DNA of 62,218 nt from Candidatus Kerfeldbacteria bacterium (GTDB lineage: Bacteria; Patescibacteriota; Patescibacteriia; UBA9570), in assembly GCA_016182495.1 (NCBI GenBank), contig JACPGK010000020.1:1-62218 (forward strand). Direction: 5' to 3'. Position 1 is the first letter of the stretch. Every line of letters begins with the position of its first letter. A program made the position numbers and the translations under genes. Positions 29,012 to 37,633 of the stretch are shown piece after piece. The notes beneath the pieces are model-generated. The model made no database searches and was not told the DNA's origin. It saw only the letters and a list, made by a program, of their open reading frames with translations.

Positions 29012-30802
29012 ATGGCTATAACGACACTGCCTGTGATTAATATTGGTCGTAGTCCGTCACAGTCTTCGGACGTGGCGGATGTTGGAGTTGGTAATTTCAT
29101 CGCCATGGAAAGCTACCTCCAAAGCGAGCAATTCGCTGTTGGTGGTATTGACTTTTCCACGGCACTAACGCGGCTATGGGCAGCGTTGCCTACCGGCTGG
29201 ACACGTGAACACGTGTTCGATGCCAAGTGGGTGCCGTTGTCGGTGTATGCCGCGGTAGAGCTGCAGCTGGCTCGCCTGGTAGGTGACCCAGCTAGGTTGG
29301 TTGAGGCAGCCCAGTATGGGGCGGTGCGCTCCAAGTATGGCGGCAAGTTCGCCATTTCGGATCGCTTCACCCTTGGGTTGTACGCAATCAGCCCGCAGAT
29401 GTTTCATGCCCAGGTAGTGCCTCGGGCCACTGGGATGTTCAATATCAACAAGAGAACAGAAGTGCTACAGAGTTCTCCCACCAGTGTGACCTATCGCCTG
29501 ACGTACGTTCAGGAGTCAACTGGTGTGCGGTTGCGTAGCCCCCGCGAGGATCATCGCTCTCTGCAGTGGTGGGCTCCTGGGTTTACGTCCGCTCCTTCCA
29601 AGGAACGGGGAGAGTTCTCTCACATCACCAGGGTGTTGGTCGAACTCGATCTGCCCTGGTTGTTCGAGGACAACCGCGAGTTCATCGCTGATTCGTGTCA
29701 CTACGAAATCATCGGCGATGAGCTCTGTCTTAATGGGCAAGTGGTGGCTCAACGTATTTCGCTTTTTTTAGATGACTCCGGTTACTTCACTGCGCGGGAA
29801 AATATCGGCAGACCAAGCCGACCCGCTTGGGAAGTAATCAAGGATGTCATCGTGACTGCTCCAGATGGGCATGCCTGGGTGGTAGCTTACCAAGGAGAAT
29901 TGTATTGCCCCGAAGCTGGGTGTAGCATCTTCCGCTATACCTGGAATCGGATCGGCAAGATTTTCTCTTGGCGGTTGTTCACCATCCTGCTGCATATGAT
30001 CTCAAAAAAGCGGGCGCAAAAGGGCGAACAGGAAATCCTGGAACGCCTTGACGTAGCGCTGGCTCAAGAGATCGCAGCGCTGGAGCGACTCGGTTTGCAG
30101 TCAAGTGAGGCCGGGCTGTATCCAGATGCCCGCTTCATGAAGGCTGCTGCCGATGGCCGGTTGGAAGGCATTGCCATTGAGCGCCCGGTGGTGCTGGTGT
30201 TCGACATCCGTGGCTGGACGCGGACATCGCGAGCCATGGGTTCCGAACAGGTGGCTGCACGAATCATGCAGCCGTTCATGAATCGGGTGAATCAGGCAAT
30301 TGCTGCCTACCGGCCAAATGTGTGGGATACGAACCCCCCATACGGCGTACCAATCGCCTACCTCTTCAATCATACTGGAGATGGTGTGGCCATTGTGTTC
30401 TACAACGCCGAAGAAGGGTCTCTCGTGAATCTTAGCCTCACTGTGGCGCAGCAACTCCATGCTGCCATCGGTGAGCTGATGGATCACGAGAGTCGTCCCA
30501 TGGTCGGGCGGTGTGGTATCGCTTCGGGTGACCAGGTGGTCATGTACGAGGTTGGTACCGCGCAAGGCAGCCGTCGGTTGTGCTTCAACGGCAACGCCAT
30601 TAACCTGGCGGCCCGTTGCGAAGCAGCCGGTAAGTTGCCTGATATGGCTGCCCCTGAAACTTTCCCCACCACCCTGATGCCGACTGCTTTGGCCGATCTT
30701 GAGATCGTGTCACAGCATGCGGCCTTCGTGAATGTGGGGGCGACTGACCTGCCCGGTGTTGGGTTAGTCCGCCTTTCTCGGGTGGTGGATCCGCGGGAGT
30801 GA
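29012..30802 (+). CDS. Class III nucleotidyl cyclase-domain protein with uncharacterised N-terminal region
   Basis: VVLVFDIRGWTRTS, HTGDGVAIVF, GIASGDQVVMYEVG, GNAINLAARCEAAGK; SD AAAGGAGATCACATG. Confidence 0.75.
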   Translation: MAITTLPVINIGRSPSQSSDVADVGVGNFIAMESYLQSEQFAVGGIDFSTALTRLWAALPTGWTREHVFDAKWVPLSVYAAVELQLARLVGDPARLVEAAQYGAVRSKYGGKFAISDRFTLGLYAISPQMFHAQVVPRATGMFNINKRTEVLQSSPTSVTYRLTYVQESTGVRLRSPREDHRSLQWWAPGFTSAPSKERGEFSHITRVLVELDLPWLFEDNREFIADSCHYEIIGDELCLNGQVVAQRISLFLDDSGYFTARENIGRPSRPAWEVIKDVIVTAPDGHAWVVAYQGELYCPEAGCSIFRYTWNRIGKIFSWRLFTILLHMISKKRAQKGEQEILERLDVALAQEIAALERLGLQSSEAGLYPDARFMKAAADGRLEGIAIERPVVLVFDIRGWTRTSRAMGSEQVAARIMQPFMNRVNQAIAAYRPNVWDTNPPYGVPIAYLFNHTGDGVAIVFYNAEEGSLVNLSLTVAQQLHAAIGELMDHESRPMVGRCGIASGDQVVMYEVGTAQGSRRLCFNGNAINLAARCEAAGKLPDMAAPETFPTTLMPTALADLEIVSQHAAFVNVGATDLPGVGLVRLSRVVDPRE

Positions 30803-30911
30803 AAAAATCAATGGAGGACGATGGCCCTAGGCGTGCGCAACTAATGCACCCGGGGCCTCGTTCATATCTAGACAAGCTCTTAAAAAAATGCTATACTGTG
30901 GCAAAATATTT

Positions 30912-32357
30912 ATGGATGAAGTCGAGTCGATTACTATTCGAGATAAAATTTTAGGCCTAAGAGTATTTATACTATTCAGCGCCTTATTAACAGCGGAAAT
31001 TATTCCGCTGCTTTTATTTGAAAAATTATTAGCCACCGAACAGCGCAGTGCCCTATGGCGTTTAGTCGCTCAACACAATTGTAAAATTTTTTTAAAGCTG
31101 TGGGGCGTACAACTTACCACCGTGGCCCAACCACAACATTCATCGCCGGTGATTTACACCTGTAATCATCCCAGCATGATTGATGGTTTTATTTTGTTCG
31201 GCTTGCTAGGTTCGAATGTAATTGCCTTAACGGCGCCCTTTACCAGTTTTGGATTCCCGTTTAATTATTGGTTTAAACAGATGGGTTTTATTGATATTCA
31301 ACGCGATAAAGATGATGTGTTTAATCATCCCACAGCCAATACCCGCGAACAAGCTTTCCGTAAATTGTTTAACTATTTGACCGAAGGCAAATCGTTGTTG
31401 ATTTTTCCGGAAGGGCACGTCGAGCGCGCCCATCAGTTACACTATGTGCACACTGGCGTAGCCCGCATTTCATTACAGGCCAAAGTGCCGGTGCAAGTAA
31501 TGACGTTATCGGGCATGGAACAAGTGTACCTTAATAATTTTGCTTTGCGACGTGGTCAATTAACGGTGCGATTTGGTCGTTGTTTAGAACCGCCAGCCGT
31601 ATCACACTATGTGCCGTTTCGCAAAGTGGTGCCGTTTTATGCCAAAGATATGGAGCGCAGCCTAGTAGCTATTTTACCGCTGCGTTATTTGCCGGAATAT
31701 TATCAAACTGTCGGGCAAGGAGTAGCGGCCTTTGTTGATATCGACCATACGTTATATGAAGGCTATTCACAAAAAGATTTTGTGCGTTATTTATTAAAAC
31801 ATAAATATGTGTCGCGGACGTTACCATTAAAAGCGCTGTGGTGGATTATGTTAGAAAAAATGCAGCTGATGCCTCACCACCAATTGATGCGCCAATCATT
31901 GGGGTTGCTAAAAGGTTTATCAGTGAAAGAGGTTGATCAATGGTGTGATGATTTTTTTAAGGATATTGCCGTGCATAAAATTAATCACCACCTGATGCCT
32001 AATTTGAAAGATCATTTAGCCCAGAACCACATTGTTATTTTAGTGAGCGAGGCCATTCACCCGTTAGCTAAATTATTTAAAGAGTACGTTAAAGCTTCAG
32101 TATCACTCGATACGGTGTTGCAAAAACGGGCTGGCCATTATACCGGTACCGTTGAACGCTTAAATTACCATTTCACTAAAGCCGAACTGGTCGAAAAATT
32201 CGCTCACGATTTTGGCATTGATTTGAAAAAAAGTTACGCTTACACCGATTCTATTAACGATCTGCCGTTGTTGTATTCTGTGCGCCATAAAATGGTGGTG
32301 AATCCCGATAAAAAATTGCGCCCAGTTGCTCAACAACAGCGTTGGCAAGTGTTGTAA
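30912..32357 (+). CDS. PlsC-like acyltransferase fused to C-terminal HAD hydrolase
   Basis: NHPSMIDGF, FPEGHVERAH; then AAFVDIDHTLYEG and AYTDSINDLPLL. Confidence 0.85.
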   Translation: MDEVESITIRDKILGLRVFILFSALLTAEIIPLLLFEKLLATEQRSALWRLVAQHNCKIFLKLWGVQLTTVAQPQHSSPVIYTCNHPSMIDGFILFGLLGSNVIALTAPFTSFGFPFNYWFKQMGFIDIQRDKDDVFNHPTANTREQAFRKLFNYLTEGKSLLIFPEGHVERAHQLHYVHTGVARISLQAKVPVQVMTLSGMEQVYLNNFALRRGQLTVRFGRCLEPPAVSHYVPFRKVVPFYAKDMERSLVAILPLRYLPEYYQTVGQGVAAFVDIDHTLYEGYSQKDFVRYLLKHKYVSRTLPLKALWWIMLEKMQLMPHHQLMRQSLGLLKGLSVKEVDQWCDDFFKDIAVHKINHHLMPNLKDHLAQNHIVILVSEAIHPLAKLFKEYVKASVSLDTVLQKRAGHYTGTVERLNYHFTKAELVEKFAHDFGIDLKKSYAYTDSINDLPLLYSVRHKMVVNPDKKLRPVAQQQRWQVL

Positions 32358-32367
32358 AGTAGCAGTC

Positions 32368-32396
32368 TTGACAGCTCCAGAGTTATGGTTTAGGGT
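32368..32396 (+). promoter_or_regulatory. leu operon promoter
   Basis: TTGACA 32368-32373, N17, TAGGGT 32391-32396 (weak -10). Confidence 0.6.
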
Positions 32397-32403
32397 AGAT
32401 GTA

Positions 32404-32478
32404 ATGTTCAACCAAACTTTTCAACAACTCCTTAGCCTTCTTACCCTTCGCACACCGGTGGGCAGTGAGGCCTTGTAA
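32404..32478 (+). CDS. leuL: Leucine leader peptide MFNQTFQQLLSLLTLRTPVGSEAL
   Basis: 24-codon ORF with CTC CTT AGC CTT CTT ACC CTT; starts about 7 nt after -10; followed by attenuator and leuA. Confidence 0.88.
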   Translation: MFNQTFQQLLSLLTLRTPVGSEAL

Positions 32479-32507
32479 TTAAGAACAACTAGCAATTCGT
32501 TCTGCAG

Positions 32508-32538
32508 CTTCCCACACCGGGAGGTATTTTTTATTTTA
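32508..32538 (+). terminator. leu attenuator terminator
   Basis: CTTCCC (32508-32513)/GGGAGG (32519-32524) then TATTTTTTATTTT; competing CCGGTGGG (32455-32462)/CCCACACCGG (32511-32520). Confidence 0.8.
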
Positions 32539-32553
32539 GTACTACATCAAACT

Positions 32554-33708
32554 ATGGAAAAATTATACATTTTCGACACCACCATGCGCGACGGTGAACA
32601 AGTGCCTGGTGCTAAATTGAACGTAGAGCAAAAAGTGATCATTGCTGAACAGTTATTAAAATTAGGGGTCGATGTTATTGAAGCTGGTTTTCCTATTTCC
32701 AGCCCCGGTGATTTTGCAGCGGTTGAGGCCGTATCTCAATTAGTTGGTGATCGAGCCGTTGTTTGCGCTTTAACTCGAGCCGTCGAGGCAGATATTGATG
32801 CGGCGGTGGCGGCTTTACGTCCAGCGCAACGTCCGCGTATTCATACTGGGATTGGTTCATCCGATATCCATATTCAATATAAATTTAAGTCAACGCGCCA
32901 GCAAGTGTTAGCCCGTGGTGTGGCGGCTGTTGCTTATGCAAAAAAATCGGTTGAGGAAGTGGAATTTTATGCCGAAGATGCCGGTCGCGCTGATAATGAT
33001 TTTCTGGCCCAGATGATTGCAGCGGTGATTGCGGCTGGTGCCACCCATGTCAATATTCCCGACACTACCGGTTACTGTATGTCGGAAGATTTTTATGAGA
33101 AAATTAAATACCTATGTGATCATGTCAAGGGAATTGAAAATGTCATCATCAGCGTGCACTGTCATAACGATTTAGGCTTAGCCACGGCTAACACCTTGGC
33201 CGGAATTCGGGCCGGTGCCCGGCAAGCGCAAGTGACAGTCAATGGCATTGGTGAACGGGCTGGCAATGCTGCACTTGAAGAAGTGGTGATGGCTTTAAAA
33301 ACCCGACGTGATCAGCCATTTGAGATCAATGTTCATACAAAAGAATTAATCCCAATTAGTCAGCTAGTATCACAAACCATGGGTTTACCGGTGCAAGCTA
33401 ATAAAGCGATTGTTGGAGCCAATGCTTTTGCCCATTCTTCCGGTATTCATCAAGATGGGATATTAAAACACCGTCAGAATTATGAAATTATTGATCCCAA
33501 AGATGTTGGAGCAGATGAATCAAAAATTATTTTAACCGCCCGATCCGGCCGAGCCGCCTTGCGTTATCGTTTGCAGCAGTTAGGGTTTGTTAATCAGCAA
33601 CCGGAACAGGTGGAACAAATCTATCAGCATTTTTTACAGGTGGCGGATCAACAAAAAGAAGTCGTGGATCATGATTTAATGACTATTGCAACGAATGTAA
33701 AGGCATAA
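32554..33708 (+). CDS. leuA: 2-isopropylmalate synthase lacking C-terminal regulatory domain
   Basis: FDTTMRDGEQVPGAKLN, HCHNDLGLATANTLAG, AFAHSSGIHQDGILK; 384 aa. Confidence 0.9.
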   Translation: MEKLYIFDTTMRDGEQVPGAKLNVEQKVIIAEQLLKLGVDVIEAGFPISSPGDFAAVEAVSQLVGDRAVVCALTRAVEADIDAAVAALRPAQRPRIHTGIGSSDIHIQYKFKSTRQQVLARGVAAVAYAKKSVEEVEFYAEDAGRADNDFLAQMIAAVIAAGATHVNIPDTTGYCMSEDFYEKIKYLCDHVKGIENVIISVHCHNDLGLATANTLAGIRAGARQAQVTVNGIGERAGNAALEEVVMALKTRRDQPFEINVHTKELIPISQLVSQTMGLPVQANKAIVGANAFAHSSGIHQDGILKHRQNYEIIDPKDVGADESKIILTARSGRAALRYRLQQLGFVNQQPEQVEQIYQHFLQVADQQKEVVDHDLMTIATNVKA

Positions 33709-33710
33709 GT

Positions 33711-35048
33711 ATGGGCAGAACGTTGTACGAAAAATTATGGCAGGCGCATGTGGTGCGGGCAGTGGTTGATGAACCAACGCTGTTGTATATTGATTTACAT
33801 TTAATCCACGAAGTCACCTCACCACAAGCCTTTGCTGGCTTAGCTAAACGTGGTTTGCCGGTGCGTCGTCCAGATTTAACCATCGCTACCATCGATCATG
33901 CTGTGCCAACGCGAGCTATTACGCAAACTTGGTCAGATACTCTTGCCCGTAAGCAAGTTGACACTCTGATTACGAACTGCCAACAGCACACTATTAAATT
34001 ATACGGATTAGATAGCGATCAGCGTGGCATTGTGCATGTGATTGGCCCAGAGTTAGGTTATACCCAGCCAGGTAAAACCATTGTGTGTGGTGATAGTCAT
34101 ACGTCTACCCATGGAGCCTTTGCTGCTCTAGCTTTTGGTATCGGTACTTCGGAAGTGGAACACGTCTTAGCTACCCAGTGTCTGTTGCAAACTAAAACAA
34201 AAACTATGGCCATCACCGTGAACGGCACATTAGCACCGGGTATTTCGGCTAAAGATATTATTTTGAGAATTATTCACGATATCGGCATTGCTGGCGCTAC
34301 TGGCTATACCATTGAATATCGTGGTTCAACCATCGAACAACTATCAATGGAAGGCAGAATGAGTTTATGCAATATGAGCATTGAAGCTGGTGCCAGGGCC
34401 GGGTTAGTGGCGGCCGATCAAGTGACAGCCGATTATTTAGCCGCCCGCGGAATTGTTCAAGATTGGAGTCATTGGCATAGTGCTGTTGATGCTGTATTTG
34501 ACCAGGAAATAATCATTGATGCTACCACTATTCAACCAATGGTGACGTGGGGAACTAATCCAGCTATGTCGGTTGCTATTACTGATCTGTTACCTGTACC
34601 CACCAATGCCGATGAACAAGCGGCTTATGATTATATGGGGTTACAACCCGGTCAATCGTTGCAACATCAACCTGTTCAGGTTGCTTTCATTGGTAGTTGC
34701 ACCAATGCACGTATTGAAGATTTACGAATTGCCGCCACAGTGTTGCAGGGCAAGCAAGTGAACGTAACAACTTTGATTGTGCCAGGATCCTATTCTGTCA
34801 AACATCAGGCTGAACAAGAAGGTCTAGATCAAATCTTTATGGCGGCAGGTTGTGACTGGCGTGAACCAGGTTGCAGCATGTGTATTGCTATGAATGGTGA
34901 TGTGGTTCAAGCTGGCCAGTATTGTGCTTCCACCTCGAATCGCAATTTTATTGGGCGGCAAGGTAATGGTGCCCGGACGTTTTTAATGTCACCACGCATG
35001 GTGGCGATGGCTGCAATTCATGGAACCATTCAAGATGCCAGAATGTGA
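33711..35048 (+). CDS. leuC: Isopropylmalate isomerase large subunit
   Basis: VCGDSHTSTHGAFAALAFGIGTSEVEHVLATQ. Confidence 0.95.
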   Translation: MGRTLYEKLWQAHVVRAVVDEPTLLYIDLHLIHEVTSPQAFAGLAKRGLPVRRPDLTIATIDHAVPTRAITQTWSDTLARKQVDTLITNCQQHTIKLYGLDSDQRGIVHVIGPELGYTQPGKTIVCGDSHTSTHGAFAALAFGIGTSEVEHVLATQCLLQTKTKTMAITVNGTLAPGISAKDIILRIIHDIGIAGATGYTIEYRGSTIEQLSMEGRMSLCNMSIEAGARAGLVAADQVTADYLAARGIVQDWSHWHSAVDAVFDQEIIIDATTIQPMVTWGTNPAMSVAITDLLPVPTNADEQAAYDYMGLQPGQSLQHQPVQVAFIGSCTNARIEDLRIAATVLQGKQVNVTTLIVPGSYSVKHQAEQEGLDQIFMAAGCDWREPGCSMCIAMNGDVVQAGQYCASTSNRNFIGRQGNGARTFLMSPRMVAMAAIHGTIQDARM

Positions 35049-35058
35049 TCATTCAATA

Positions 35059-35622
35059 ATGATTATGAAAAAATTTGAAACTATTATATCTATCGTCACA
35101 CCGATATTGATCGATAACATCGATACTGATCAGATTATTCCTGCTGAATTTTTAAAAGTGATCAATAAAAAGAATTTAGGTGCACATTTGTTTGCCAATT
35201 GGAGACAAGACCCCAATTTTGTCTTCAACCAACTAAAGTACCAGGCCAGTCAAATCTTAGTAGTTGGAAAAAATTTTGGTTGCGGATCGTCGCGCGAACA
35301 TGCTCCTTGGGCTCTACTCGATTATGGTTTCAAAGTGATCATCGCTTTATCTTTTGCTGATATTTTTAAAAATAATTCTTTTCATAATGGTTTATTGCCA
35401 ATCACTGTACCGGATCATATTCAACAAAAATTAATGAACCAAATGGTTACGGTAAATTTGGAAGAACAAACAATCAGTTGGAATCGCCAGCACTATAGCT
35501 TCGATATTAGCTCATTTAACAAAAAACGACTGTTACATGGCGTAGATGATATTGGTTACACATTACAATTTAATGATTTAATTTCTTGTTATGAACAAAC
35601 GCATCCTGGTGTTGCCCGGTGA
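35059..35622 (+). CDS. leuD: Isopropylmalate isomerase small subunit
   Basis: NIDTDQIIPAEFLK, GKNFGCGSSREHAPWAL. Confidence 0.95.
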   Translation: MIMKKFETIISIVTPILIDNIDTDQIIPAEFLKVINKKNLGAHLFANWRQDPNFVFNQLKYQASQILVVGKNFGCGSSREHAPWALLDYGFKVIIALSFADIFKNNSFHNGLLPITVPDHIQQKLMNQMVTVNLEEQTISWNRQHYSFDISSFNKKRLLHGVDDIGYTLQFNDLISCYEQTHPGVAR

Positions 35623-36661
35623 CGGTATTGGGCCAGAAGTAATGACTGTAGCCACTGCCGTACTACAAGCTATAGCTGTTCGTTTTGGACATAATTTTAT
35701 TGTCACACAAGGTTTGATTGGCGCAGCCGCTCTGGCAGTTACCGGCGAACCATTACCAAAACAAACCATCGCCCAATGTCAGCAGATTGAAGCTGTTTTG
35801 CTTGGTGCTGTTGGTGATCCACACTATGAACACAATGCAGTTAGCTTGCGTCCAGAACAAGGTTTGCTGGGCTTACGTCAGCACTTGGGTGTCTATGCCA
35901 ACATTCGTCCAGTGCAAGTGTGGCCGCAGTTACAGGCAGCTTCCTCACTTAAAACGGCAGTGATCGAGGGCGTTAATTTTATATTTTTTCGTGAGTTGTT
36001 GGCTGGTCTTTATTTTGGCAAACCGCGTGGCAGGAGTTCTGATGGTGAAACGGCTGTTGATACCATGCGTTACAGTAAAGCTGAAGTGCGCCGGATTGTA
36101 CGCTTGGCGTTTCAAGCGGCTCAGCAGCGTTCTAAAAAATTGTGTTCAGTTGATAAAGCCAATGTGTTGGAATGTTCGCGCTTGTGGCGTGAGGTTGTGA
36201 TAGAGCAGGCTAAGCAGTGGCCAGATGTTGCTGTGACGCACATGTATGTGGATAACGCCGCCATGCAGATTATTCGTCAGCCAAAACAGTTTGATGTGAT
36301 TGTCACCGAAAATATGTTTGGTGATATTCTAAGTGATGAAGCGGCTCAAGTAGCTGGCAGTTTAGGGTTGTTAGCTTCAGCCAGTTTGGGTGATCGCATC
36401 GCTCTGTATGAACCAGTCCATGGCTCGGCACCAGATATCGCTGGACACAATCGGGCTAATCCAATTGGAGCCATAGTGTCGGTTGCTCTCATGCTTGAAT
36501 ATTCATTCGGACTCAAGGCTGAAACCGCTGCTATTCACACAGCTCTTAGTCAAACTCTCACAGCTGGTTGGCGTACAGCTGATCTCGCCACCGCTCTCAC
36601 TCCACCAGATCACGTTCTTGACACCAGCGTCTTTGGTCAAAAACTTATTCAATACATTTAA
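35591..36661 (+). CDS. leuB: 3-isopropylmalate dehydrogenase
   Basis: LPGDGIGPEV, TENMFGDILSDEAAQVAGSLG. Confidence 0.95.
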   Translation: MNKRILVLPGDGIGPEVMTVATAVLQAIAVRFGHNFIVTQGLIGAAALAVTGEPLPKQTIAQCQQIEAVLLGAVGDPHYEHNAVSLRPEQGLLGLRQHLGVYANIRPVQVWPQLQAASSLKTAVIEGVNFIFFRELLAGLYFGKPRGRSSDGETAVDTMRYSKAEVRRIVRLAFQAAQQRSKKLCSVDKANVLECSRLWREVVIEQAKQWPDVAVTHMYVDNAAMQIIRQPKQFDVIVTENMFGDILSDEAAQVAGSLGLLASASLGDRIALYEPVHGSAPDIAGHNRANPIGAIVSVALMLEYSFGLKAETAAIHTALSQTLTAGWRTADLATALTPPDHVLDTSVFGQKLIQYI

Positions 36662-36674
36662 TTTTTACACAGCC

Positions 36675-37607
36675 ATGTTTCAATACAATCAATTAAAAGT
36701 GTATTTCCGCGATCAGTTCGTTGATTTCTCGCAAGCCAATATCAGCATTGCTAACACCGGTTTTTTGTATGGTTTAGGGGCTTTTACCGGCATCCGAGCT
36801 CACTATAATACCAAACACAAACAGCTCTATTTATTTCGACCGCATGATCATTTTCAGCGTTTATATCAGGCTTGTAAATTGTGTTATTTTGATTCGTTTA
36901 CAACTAATTTTACAGCTGAAAAATTTATCACTGTTTTATTAGAATTATTGGGTTGTAACAACATTAAAGAAGATGCCTACGTTCGAGTGACTACTTTTGT
37001 TGATGAACAGAGTATTGGAGTGCAGTTTAATGGCTATAAAGATGCTTTGGCGATGTTTTTATATCCGCTTGGTGATTATGTTGCCACCACTGGTATGAAG
37101 TGTACAGTATCAAGTTGGCGCCGAGTGGATGATAATGCTATGCCATCACGCGCCAAGATTGTTGGTGCCTATGTCAACACTGCTTTTTCCAAAACCGAAG
37201 CCTTGTTAAGCGGTTTTGATGAAGCCATTGTGTTAGATCAAACTGGTAATGTGGTAGAAGGCAGTGCCGAGAATATTTTCATTGTGCGTGATGGTACCAT
37301 TATTACTCCGCCGGTAACTGATAATATCCTGGAAGGAGTCACCCGCCGCAGTGTTATTACCATTGCCCGTGATCAGGGTTGGCAAGTAATTGAACGCTCG
37401 ATTGATCGCTCGGAGCTGTATTTTGCTGATGAAATTTTTTTAACGGGCACGGCCTGTCGGGTAGCCCCAGTGGTACAGGTTGATCATTATCCAATTTCTG
37501 ACGGCACCATCGGTCCGATTGTTCAACAATTACAGACGTTATATAGTGCGATTGTTAAAGGCGATCAGCCTGATTATAATAACTGGTTAGTGCCGGTTTA
37601 TCAATAA
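36675..37607 (+). CDS. ilvE: Branched-chain aminotransferase
   Basis: SRAKIVGAYVNTAFSKTEALLSGFDEAIVLD, EGSAENIF. Confidence 0.92.
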   Translation: MFQYNQLKVYFRDQFVDFSQANISIANTGFLYGLGAFTGIRAHYNTKHKQLYLFRPHDHFQRLYQACKLCYFDSFTTNFTAEKFITVLLELLGCNNIKEDAYVRVTTFVDEQSIGVQFNGYKDALAMFLYPLGDYVATTGMKCTVSSWRRVDDNAMPSRAKIVGAYVNTAFSKTEALLSGFDEAIVLDQTGNVVEGSAENIFIVRDGTIITPPVTDNILEGVTRRSVITIARDQGWQVIERSIDRSELYFADEIFLTGTACRVAPVVQVDHYPISDGTIGPIVQQLQTLYSAIVKGDQPDYNNWLVPVYQ

Positions 37608-37633
37608 TAAAATTCATGATATACTCTGAGCCT

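Noticed and set aside
30101-30565. 154-aa minus-strand ORF
   Set aside because: Antisense shadow of the cyclase gene; GC-rich frames stay open by chance.
30821-30858. Terminator after the cyclase gene (GGCCC...GGGGCC)
   Set aside because: Hairpin is plausible but lacks a U-tract and has mismatches; not called as intrinsic terminator.
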